Of a stretch of DNA of 64,000 bases, positions 43,101-52,621 are shown piece by piece (the stretch's first letter is position 1; each line of letters opens with the position of its first letter). The stretch is from Yamagishiella unicocca (lineage: Eukaryota; Chlorophyta; Chlorophyceae; Chlamydomonadales; Volvocaceae). Location: NCBI GenBank assembly GCA_003116995.1, contig BDSL01000110.1, positions 266,430 to 330,429 of the forward strand. Direction: 5' to 3'. Position numbers and translations under genes: made by a program. The notes under the pieces are model-generated. The model was not told the origin of the DNA. It worked only from the letters and a program-made list of their open reading frames with translations, and ran no database searches.

Positions 43101-46100
43101 TGATCGGTGTTCTGCTGAGTCATATATACAAGATGTAGCTTACGCAAATGGGAAGTTATTATACTGATCCATTCAAATTCATCAATACGCATGCATGTAT
43201 GGAGCAATATCGATACCATGATGGTATATGGGAAAATTTGTACCCGCCAGCAGGTCTGCTGTGTGTACTTCTTGAATATCAGCCCCAGCAGCTAATACCA
43301 TGTAAAATATTGGCTACTGGTAATGGGATGAGCTAGGACTGTTGATCACACAACATTTATGCATGCCTTCCACGCTGGGCCACACCGCAGATATATAGCT
43401 AGACGAGTGGTCAATTGATTGGCCACCCTACCACGCACGGCAAATCAGCCGTACGCACGTTTGCAATGAGCTTATGTCCACTATACCCGCATTGACAATT
43501 ATGCAATATGTGTTCTATTTCGCGCTCCTTGCAGTACCGTACGAAATACGCCTTGTAGGCGGCTTGCGGCCGAGTGAGGGTCGCGTGGAAATGTTTTATG
43601 GACAGGAATGGGGGACGATCTGGTGAGGAGGATGGAACCTACGTACGTAACGCGCACACCGCCGCCGAGCATAATATATATGTAACGCGCACACCGAGGA
43701 TAATATGTAACGCGCACACCGAGCATGCTTATTAGGATTACCCCGCCCCACAATGTATGAACTACGTAGGAAAGAGGCCATCGCTCGATGGCTTACGTCT
43801 AAATATTAACTATTTTCTTGCTCCGCTAATACTAGTTAATAGCTGTTACTTAATTAACGTACGCCAGGGCAATGATACGTGCAATCACTTGTCACGCACG
43901 CGCTCAGGGACTCCTACGTACGGACGTGACACAGAATACCGCACATACACTCGCGTTCAGTATCCTGGTTCTATTCGACTTATTGAACGCAACCAAGCAC
44001 CCATTGCGTTATTTCACTACTCTCATCAATTGACCCACGTAATATCGTATGCTTGGCTTTGGATTAATCGACATTTTATTTATATTCGTTATGGGCGTCC
44101 TTATACGTACGCGCATGCAGTGACGACAACTTCGACGATGTGGATGCAACGGTTGCATGCCGCGAGCTGGGGTACCCATCTGGGACGGCAGTGCGAAGAT
44201 GGGGTGGAGGTGATGGTTCCATCCTCATGGTACGTAAGGCACCCAAAATGTGTTGATACAGATGTACAATAGGTGTTCCAGTTGTACAGATGTACAATAG
44301 GTGTTCCAGTTGTACAGATGTACAATAGGTGTTCCAGTTGTACAGATGTGCAATCAATCTCACGTCCGCCGTGCCTCCGTCGTGCGCAATAGTGATTGCT
44401 TGCAAATCACGTGTGCTTTGCTTGCATAGCCTAACACGTTCTCCTCTCTATATACTGAGTTGTGCTGTTCTGCTGCTGATGTCACAATGTAACAAGCCCT
44501 ATGGCATAAACGCGTCGTTTTTGGGTCGTTTTGGCTTACCGAGGGTGTCGGTTATCGGGTGGGTCGGTCAACCGCAATAATTAGAGGGTCGGTAAACGGT
44601 CGTGTCGGTTACCGCCGAGTGCAAAGCAAGCAAGGGCAACCCAACCTAGCTAGCTAGGGGTTGCTTGGGTAAACGGGTACCCAACGGGTACCCCGGTTAA
44701 CGAACCCTATGGTTGGGTTACAGTACCGTTTCTGGCTACTGTACCGACCCCTGTAAACGGGTACCCAGGTTTACAAACCATGTGTTTTGGTAGCCTACCT
44801 TGCATCCTTGCACTCGATATCCCAAATGGGGGTTTAACGCCCATTAACCGAAGATGATGACCCACCCGATAACCGACCCCCTACGGACTGGTTAACCCTG
44901 GTTACCCAGCCCCACCCGGCCTGGTTGTGAACAGCAGCAACGATCGACAGATTGGTATCCGTTAGTTCTGTTCTGTTGTATTCGTTACAAAGCAGCAGGA
45001 CCAGCTGCACAGCTGTCCACGCTGTCACCCGCCGCCCACACACAGCTGTCCACACTGCCACCCGCCACCCGCACACAGCTGTATGTCCACGCTACGCTGT
45101 CACCAGCCACTCGCACCGAGCTGTCAACGCTGTCACCCGCACACAGCTGTCCATAAGTTGGGTATGATCGCTCGGCAACGCATTGATATGCCTGTGTTTG
45201 TCGGCACTTGTTTTGAAAAAGCCTGAACTGCGTGACCCTGAACTACCGAAAGGCCCGAATGTAAGCAGCAGCATAGGTGGAAAGGCAGGGACGAATGCAG
45301 TTAACTACTATGTATGTGAAGGGTATATGTAGGGGTCTCGTACGTGAAGGACACTGAAGCTACGTACGGAGATGACGGCACGACGTATCTTCAATGTTTC
45401 CTTTTATTATTATTATATATATGACAACTCCAAGCCATCCGTCCACCAATGCGTATGCCTTACCCTTACTTCCTAACTTCTTTTTGTATGTAGGACGAAG
45501 TTGCCTGCAGCGCAGATGTGCCCGAACAACGCCTTTACGAGTGCCCATTTAATGGCTGGTATAGTCATGATTGCGACCACTCCGAGGTACGTGCGTGCGT
45601 GCGCGTATGATAATAAGCCAATGCGTCGTCTCCGCGAGCTGCCAAATGCAAGAACAACTATTGTACATCTGCATCCGTCCATATATACATTTGGTTGAAT
45701 TCACATCCATTGTTTAGAGCTGGCAGTGATGTGCATTGCGTGCGGATGGATGTATGCCTCCTGTACTTCCGGATGACCTTACGTATGTAAGATTATATAT
45801 TGTGCGTGCCGGGCTGCAACGGTAGGGCAGTAAATGTTCTCCACCTTACGGAGGTAGATGGAAAACGTCCAAGGCATGGCGCAGGGTCGGCTATTAAAGT
45901 CGTTGCTATTAATTGCTGATTAAATTGGTATTACCTACCGGGATTTAGGGTTTGGTGGCTGTGAATTATTAGATAGCGAGAGGCAGTCGCGAGCGTCACG
46001 GAATGAATGTCCTGCGTTGCAAGCTCACTTCTTAGGAGGAAAGTGTCGGTACGTATGTATGCATGCGTAGCAGGGATGCTGCGGACTACGCCGCGGCTCC

Positions 46101-49100
46101 AATGTCGCATAACTACATAATTGTATAATGGCCGTTAATAGCCGTTATTATACAAACCGCGTTACGGGTGTGGTATGTCACACGTAGCGTAAGCCTTCAC
46201 GATATGTCGAACTACGGTACGGCACTAGGTGGACGAGCGGCCTAGGTGATACAACGCTCGTTGGGGTAGGGCAGGTGCGATCGCATACATACTGCGGTCT
46301 GGGTCCGAGTCCCAGCTATACTCATTCGGCCATCCATCCCTTGTTGACTATTGAGTTAGATCCGACTTCCGCTGCCCACACCCTAAGTGTGGTCCTAAGT
46401 AAGGAGCACCCTCGCTACAGCATGCGCATTCAGTAATGGAAGATTATTCGTATTTATTTCGCTTTTGTGCGTGGAATGATACGTGTTAACCATGAGGACG
46501 CCGGTCGGTGCTGCGCCTGATTAATGTAACCAACTAACTGCAGGATGTAGGAGTCCGATGCCAAGGTAGGCGAGCTAGCTCCTCATACATAATCATATGA
46601 TTTGGGTGAATAGCCAAGCAAGCAATGGCGGAATATTGCGTGCAATGGTGTTTTGTTTCCGCGCGCGCTAGATAGCTGCCATCCATGCATGCAATTACGT
46701 AGCTACTATTGGAACCTAGCCTGCCCAGCTGCTCGAAGGTGTGTGCGTACTATAACTACGTACGTGCTGAACCTCGTGCCCACCTGCAATGAATTGCAGG
46801 CGATCTGAAGCCGCCCATTCCACCATCGCCGCCATCGCCCCCGCCGTCGCCCCCGTCACCACCACCGACGCCTCCGCGACCTCCCAATCCTGGTAGGCAA
46901 ATAAATATTTCGCTTTTGAAGATTCTTACCCTTAGTTAGAGGAAACCTTAATTCCATATGTGACGCCCAAACAAAGCAGCTAGTATCATATCTATCCCTG
47001 CCAAATAAATGATTAATAGCGGGCTACGAAAACATGGTCATATACGGCATAATGACATATTTGATAGTACTCGCTGTTCTTAAGCCTACCTAAGTACAAT
47101 GTATATATGGTCTGACCCATCCCAATGCTCACGCGCGCGTCCTCCCCCAGGGTCCTGGATCAACCTAGCTTTGCAGCAGAGCGCCTACGCGTCTTCTAAG
47201 TTGGTTTATTCTTATTGCTTGGGCCTTGACTGCGGACCATCCCGTGCCGTTGACGGAGACATTTCAACAGAATACTCGTTGTTCTTCTCCGACATATACA
47301 GCAACGACTTCACTCCATGGCTGTCGGTTAACCTGGGCGCAATGGCAGTTGTATATCAAATAACGATAATCCTTCGCTTAAACTGCTGTGGCGACAGCCT
47401 TGCTGAAGCGGAGCTGCGTGTAGGCAACACCAGCATCACCAGTCCTGGTGATACACCTCACATACCCCTAAACAGCCTAGTATGGAAGCAGACGGCGCCC
47501 GGCCTCCCCACCGGCGGCATTGTCGTTGATATCTCCCTCGGCGTTCCCGTGGTGGGGCAGTGGGTCACACTGCAAAACCATCACTCACGTTCCTCAGATT
47601 ACTATTTGCAGATCATCGAGCTGCAAGTCTTTGGCGTTCTGACAGGTGAGCATGACATACGTACATGATTAATATATAGGAGTAAGGCGGGTTCGTTATT
47701 GTTAGTTGTTTATGTGTTTAAGGGGCTCCATCGTAATGCATCAGAGAGACGTCCTCAATATTAGGGAAGAGAAGTAAAAACGTTACACCCCGCTTCCTTA
47801 TCATACATTATTACAGGCAATCGCCCTCCCCGATTACCACCGCCACCACCACCACCGCCCCCGCCGTCCCCGTCGCCAAGGCCAGCGCCGCCCCCACCTA
47901 CACCAGGCAAGTGTGAAGCATGCTAAGCATTCCGAATGACGCATAATATAATCACTTTTCTACATCGATGCTCCATATATAATTACCGAGCTACCGCAGG
48001 ACATGTGACTAAGTTTGCTTGCTGCCCCAGCTGGTATGTAGGATGGGTGCACCGTGCACAACCAACGGGGCATTTATATCATCAGGAACATCAACAATCC
48101 TTATGCTTATATCCTTATACCAATACTTCTCACAATAATGCATTGATTGTCCTAACACCCAACGCTTATCTGATGTCCAGACACAAAAGCGAGTAGTTGC
48201 GTATTGATGTTTTGCGAGTAGTTGCATATTGATGGCTGGCGTTGCTTGAGTGTAAGTGAAAAAGGTATCCACAAATAATGCAGGTGACTGGATCAACCTG
48301 GCTGCCAAGCAACCAGCCTACGCGTCATCTGTCTCCACTGACCTGTTGGTTTGTCCGGATGCCTGCGGTCCTTCTCTTGCCGTCGACGATGAACCGCCAA
48401 TGGCTTCTTTCAGAATGTTCCATTCAGACACCCACAGCAACGACGTCACTCCATGGTTATCGGTTGATCTAGGTGCAGCGGCAGTCGTACAACGCATAAT
48501 GTTGCACAACCGTAGGGACTGTTGTGGAGAGCAATTGGTTGGGGCGGAGCTCCGAGTGGGCAACGCCAGCATCATCAGCAGGGCCAGCGACTCAGACCGC
48601 ATGCACCTTAACAAACTGGTGTGGGTACAGGCACAGCCTGGTCGCACTGGCGTCGTCATTGTTATCGACCTGGACGCTCCAGCTGTGGGCCAGTGGGTCA
48701 CACTTCAGAATCATAATCCATCATGGAGCTATTACCTGCAGGTGGTCGAGCTGCAAATATTTGGCGTCATGATAGGTGAGCCATTTTATGCATGTAGGTT
48801 AGCTATTGGGTGCACGATCAAGACAAACTATGCACGCCACCTGTGACTGATTTGATACGTAGTACTGTAAAATCGATGTCATTGCCGAGCATTTGTGTTC
48901 AGGAGCGTTTCCGCCGAATGCATGCATGTTTATTTTCAGCGCCGCATGTAATTATTGCAGCTCCTAAACACTATTTCCAGACGGCAATGCTAGCTGTAAC
49001 TGTTGGCGACGGCGACCTTACTTTCATAAATCATTGGCACATGCGATGGGCTGCAAGGGTGGCGATGCGATTATTATAAACATGTATGTAATAGGTGGCT

Positions 49101-52100
49101 CGTATAGGGAACGTATCAAGGACGACGCGATTGCCGTGAGAAGATATAAGGACTATTTACCTATGGAGCGAGTTTAACATCCCCCAAAAGGATGAACCTA
49201 GTAGCTTATCTATATACCTCTACCTAACGAGTATATTCAATAGTTTTGTCTTCTTTTTGCCAGAGGCAAAATTGTTCCCCTTGGGGAAACTACGGGGGAT
49301 CATTGCAAATACTTTTTTTTATGTAAAGCTACATTTTTTTAAACTTTAGTTGGCATTCCCCTTGGGAAAGGTAAGGCGATGAACCAAATATTGCTTTTCG
49401 TTTTTTTTTAAACCCTCCTTTTTGTCCCCCTTTGCTTTATGTAATAAAGCATAGCTACGTAGTCCTTAAATATTTCCCTTTGTCATTTTCGTAAACAATG
49501 GTTTTTTGTAATCTAATTTATAGTTTTACACATCGCTTAGATAGGTACAAAAGCGGACAATAGTACCGACTCCTGGAGCAGCGAGGTACCCAGCGGCGAG
49601 TACTGTATGTAGTGGACAAATCCTGCCCATACATGTGTGGTGGTTTCCCTTTATTCAAACGTGTATACGTGTGCTGCGTGCTTGCGTGTGATGGCCTTCG
49701 TTATTTACCTTACAGGCAGCCGTCCGCCTCGACATCCAGCACCTCCATCTCCTTTGCCCCGGCCACCGTTACCGCCACCATCACCACCACGGCCCCCTGT
49801 GCCAGGTAATCGTTCACACCGACAATACGTACATACAGCATCGAGTGAGCTGGTGCTGCATCATGACAAGGGGTGTCGGCTTCCTCGAAGCCGGAAAAAG
49901 GGCGGGGCCCCCTTAAATCCGTAAAGGCCAGTTGCTTAGCCGCGTGTGTGACAACAGCAGCAGGGCTGTTTCACCACGCAAGGATAGAACCACCTTGACA
50001 AAAGTGTAAGGGAAGCCAGCATTAATTGATTGCATGCGCCAATTCCGGGCGCATGCCGCATGGTCAGTACCGTGAAGCCCCAACCGACATGCCCTTGTCG
50101 TGGAAGGCCAGAGCGTTGCTTAGGAAACCAACGTGCGGGTTACATGGAAATCATCTGCGAGGTGCCTGCTGACAGAGCTGAGGGTCCCACGGTAGACAAC
50201 ACCATAATCATCATTGCCGGGCATCAAAGCGAATGATAGAGCCGGGTAATCGTTGGGAACACGGGTTTAATTGGTGGCTGGGAACACGGTGCGTGTCATG
50301 ACCGTGTTCCCAGCATTTAGGCCGTGTTCCCGCTCTTGCAATTGTTCCGGACACAATCAACGAATCGTCCTTATACGTCATTTAGAAGGTACCGGGCATC
50401 CATGCGAATGATATGAGTTCCCAGCATTTTAGGCCGTGTTCCCAACCATGACCGGCTAGCCTTACATCCCCACAGAATACTGCCCAAAATCACTCCAAGG
50501 CTATGGTACCCTTAGTATGACGGATAAAAGCTCGATGTGTCCGGACCACTCGCAAGGGTGGTAACACGGCCTGAAACGCTGGGAGCACGGTCATGAAACA
50601 TACCATGTTCCCACCAATAACCCCCGTGTTCCCACCCATTCCCCTGCTCATCTAACCCGCATGGATGCCCGATTACTTTCAATACGACCTCTAAGATTAA
50701 TTCAATGTGTCCGGACAACTGGAAAGGCGGCGGGGAACACGGCCTAAAATGCTGGGAATGGCATGCACCGTGTTCCCACCAATTGCAAGGGCGAGAACAC
50801 GGCCTGATCACTCAGTGTTATGTACCAAACCATTGTGAGGCTTGTGCATGCCAACCATCGCCAAAATGCTGGCTGGCACAGCCGAGCGCGCCACGGGAGA
50901 GAGCGTCATGAGTGCACCTCCTCGCTCGAAGGTCCCGATCGGTTGGCTTATGATAGTAGTAGCGCAGTTCACAAAACAAAACGGCTAGCCTATCAGCATA
51001 AAGTCAAAAGGTGCTCGGCCCGGCAAGCCGCAACGATGGTGAAGTAAGATGCAAGGCCGCGGCGAGCGGATATCAGAAATATCAGATGCCGTGGTTTAAT
51101 ATTTTTATTATGAGATACATGGAACCTGCTAGAGGGAAGTATAGTGCGAAAGGCGTTGCTTTGACCGCGGCCTTGCTCCACGGCGACCGTAAAACTCGTT
51201 CTCGCTCAAATGATTTTTGGTTGCCAAAGTAAGATTAGTACGTAATAGAGGATGCATAAGGCTATTGAAATATGGTTACAGTTGGGCGTCCTATAATGTT
51301 TGGTGCGAACGCACGCACGCACGCACGGACGCACGCACGGACATGGGCAACCCTAGGGGGCGGGGCCCCCCGAGGCGCTTCGCGCTGGGGCCCCGCCCAA
51401 AAACGGGTGAAATGCATGTATGCATCAGTGCCAATACATGTTGCCTGCATACATATGCAGTATGGTGTCCCTTTTATTTAGATTTATAATAGCGTGCGTA
51501 AATAAACCTTAAATGTGTTCATAGAACGTCGCTCACATTTTTATTACCAATTGGAATTGTATTTCTCAGAAGCCGGGAACAAATATAATTTTCCTAACGA
51601 CGACACCTACCTTGTCCGTCGTCCGGATGTCCTTCCATGTACGTATGCAGGAGACTGGGTCAACCTAGCTGTCCTGCAGCCGGCGTACGCCTCATCCGTC
51701 CTTACTGACGTTGAGCTGTGCATGAGGGGTACCTGTGGCCCTTCCTATGCTGTGGACAACGGCACTTCGGCGGAAACACGCCTCTTTCAGTCGGACGACA
51801 ACGATGTCGATCCGTGGCTGTCAATTGACCTCGGCAGTGTGGCATATGTACAGCGTTTTGTGGTGTTCACCCCCTGGGAAGTATGTTGTGGCGAGCAAAT
51901 GGTTGGGACGGAGCTTCGTGTGGGCAACACCAGCATTAAAAACACCAGTGACACGGGCCGTATACCCCTGAACAGCCTGGCATGGCAGAAGGCAGGACCC
52001 CTAACGTACCTTGGCTTACCGTTCGAAATCTACCTTGATGCGCCTGTGGTGGGGCAGTGGGTCACACTTCAGATCCATGGCACGCCATCGTCGACGAACT

Positions 52101-52219
52101 ATTATATGCAGGTCCACGAGTTGCAGGTCTACGGCGTCATGATAGGTAAATGCGGACTGTTGCTGGCGGCTTCCTTGGTTCATGGGCGTTTTCTCAGGCA
52201 GGATGCCCTACCAAATTAG
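37182..52219 (+). CDS. Secreted SRCR / F-type-lectin-like modular protein (about 1,281 residues)
   Basis: Twenty exons close in phase: 37182-37350, 38128-38218, 38729-38837, 39225-39317, 39766-39793, 40285-40356, 40495-40989, 41688-41807, 42149-42634, 43053-43094, 43535-43622, 44121-44229, 45494-45586, 46544-46565, 46800-46892, 47151-47645, 47817-47906, 48284-48775, 49716-49805, 51651-52219. Exon 1 carries a hydrophobic signal (MILLLAIGLVGHLLLTDAA). Order: SRCR, linker, lectin 1, linker, lectin 2, linker, SRCR, linker, lectin 3, linker, lectin 4, linker, lectin 5, then a short tail to TAG at 52217 with TGTAA at 52237. Linkers are Ser/Pro-rich. No transmembrane segment is seen, so it is probably secreted to the wall or matrix. 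SRCR and F-type domains bind ligands and fucosylated glycans in animals; the same role here is inference. The last lectin exon has a GTAAAT donor after its usual end, so a lost downstream module is possible. Confidence 0.75.
38128..39793 (+). other. SRCR domain 1 (four exons)
   Basis: Exons 38128-38218, 38729-38837, 39225-39317 and 39766-39793 give IRLVGG, GQAWGTICDD, VACRELGY, DDVSC, LYQC, GWGISNCDH and EDVGVRC. Six cysteines fit the group A pattern. The first junction restores a Cys codon (TG plus T). A 44-bp direct duplication lies in the first intron at 38271-38358. Confidence 0.9.
40285..40356 (+). other. Ser/Pro linker exon ending at a GC donor
   Basis: Phase 1-1 exon encoding RSPPPRPSPPPSPPPPPSP and on. 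It ends CCAG|GCAAGT. Sister linker exons are 41688-41807, 43053-43094 (GC donor), 46800-46892, 47817-47906 (GC donor) and 49716-49805. They resemble the hydroxyproline-rich spacers of volvocine matrix proteins. Confidence 0.75.
40495..40989 (+). other. F-type-lectin-like domain 1
   Basis: A single exon, phase 1-1. WVNLAVYQDAYSSS, AVDGD, PWLSVDLG, AELRVGNTSI, VGQWITLQ and ELQVYGVMT match the discoidin/F5-8C fold of the fucolectin (FTP) type. The NR-x-DCC segment is absent here (FYSTYVGNEG instead). Confidence 0.8.
42149..42634 (+). other. F-type-lectin-like domain 2
   Basis: Phase 1-1 exon. DWINLALHQDAYAST, AVDGD, PWLSVDMG, YNRLDCCGESLAKAELRVG and GRWVTLQNRNPSW. It has the characteristic adjacent Cys pair. 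The fucose motif RxDxxx(R/K) reads RLDCCGE, so the last basic residue is missing. Confidence 0.82.
44258..44348. repeat. 28-bp tandem repeat, three copies
   Basis: Unit GATGTACAATAGGTGTTCCA plus GTTGTACA, directly after the donor of the SRCR2 second exon. Confidence 0.9.
44543..44881. mobile_element. MITE-like element with terminal inverted repeats
   Basis: GTCGGTTATCGGGTGGGTC at 44548-44566 is repeated inverted at about 44860-44879 (TGACCCACCCGATAACCGAC). The interior of about 300 bp has more palindromes (GGGTACCCAACGGGTACCCC) and no coding potential. It lies in an SRCR2 intron. I could not define a target-site duplication with confidence. Confidence 0.55.
46240..46325 (+). repeat. tRNA-like / SINE-like stretch in intron
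   Basis: CTGGGTCCGAGTCCCAG forms a perfect 5-bp stem with a 7-base loop, like a T-arm/B-box. About 60 bases upstream, GTGGACGAGCGGCCTAGG resembles an A-box. No matching acceptor stem was found, so a tRNA-derived SINE or chance match is more likely than a functional tRNA. Confidence 0.35.
47151..47645 (+). other. F-type-lectin-like domain 3
   Basis: Phase 1-1 exon. SWINLALQQSAYASS, AVDGD, PWLSVNLG, RLNCCGDSLAEAELRVG, GQWVTLQ and ELQVFGVLT. The motif Asp is replaced by Asn (RLNCCGD). Confidence 0.82.
48284..48775 (+). other. F-type-lectin-like domain 4
   Basis: Phase 1-1 exon. DWINLAAKQPAYASS, PWLSVDLG, HNRRDCCGEQLVGAELRVG and GQWVTLQNHNPSW. Usual AVDGD is AVDDE here. The motif reads RRDCCGE. 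Confidence 0.82.
49806..51650. other. Large intron with inverted-repeat-rich insertion
   Basis: The intron before lectin 5 is 1.8 kb. Between about 50255 and 50815 the motif GGGAACACGG / CCGTGTTCCC recurs at least eight times in both orientations, with GTGTCCGGAC twice and CCAGCATTTTAGGCCGTGTT-type blocks, as in a non-autonomous DNA transposon with subterminal repeats. GC-rich hairpins follow at 49886-49904 and 51353-51402 (arms GGGCGGGGCCCC and GGGGCCCCGCCC). Confidence 0.5.
51651..52145 (+). other. F-type-lectin-like domain 5
   Basis: DWVNLAVLQPAYASS, AVDNG, PWLSIDLG, WEVCCGEQMVGTELRVG and GQWVTLQ. Arg and Asp of the sugar motif are lost. The exon appears to run past its old donor (G|GTAAAT) to a stop at 52217-52219. 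Confidence 0.8.
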
Positions 52220-52236
52220 AAGGCGTATAAGAAGGG

Positions 52237-52241
52237 TGTAA
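52237..52241 (+). terminator. TGTAA polyadenylation motif
   Basis: It lies 18 bases after the TAG that ends the read-through of the last lectin exon, which supports this exon being terminal. Confidence 0.45.
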
Positions 52242-52621
52242 GGAGGGCTAAGGAAACTAAATATTCGGTAAGAAGGCTCGATGTTTAAGAAAGCTAAGTA
52301 ATCCTTAAATTTAGTTGTATGCTTCCTTATTTTTAGAATGATGCCTAAAACTAGGTAAGAAGGCAAATGAGATGCAGCCCGCTTGCAAGAGCTTGTATTT
52401 TACACCAGGAGGGCAGCGACCACTGGCAAATCACATTATCAACAAATACGACTATGATAAATAATCGGCACGTTGTTTGGTCTCCCCGCAGCAGTACCCA
52501 AGCAAGCACACCCACCGTGCAAGCGACTTCTACAAACTACCCTGCCATGTATCACCAATAGGATCCGAAAACACTAGTTCCCAGCAACTGGCATGGTGGC
52601 GGGTTAAAAGATTGCATGTAA

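Larger units (their letters stand above)
43535..46565 (+). other. SRCR domain 2 (four exons)
   Basis: It has the same four-exon layout and phases as SRCR 1: 43535-43622, 44121-44229, 45494-45586, 46544-46565. Key strings are IRLVGG, EWGTICDD, VACRELGYPSG, DEVACS, LYECPFNGW, DCDHSE and DVGVRC. The large introns carry a 28-bp tandem repeat, a MITE-like element and a tRNA-like stretch. Confidence 0.9.

Noticed and set aside
52572..52585. CACTAGTTCCCAGC as the left terminus of a CACTA element
   Set aside because: No matching inverted terminus was found on the right side up to the window edge, so the element boundary cannot be claimed.
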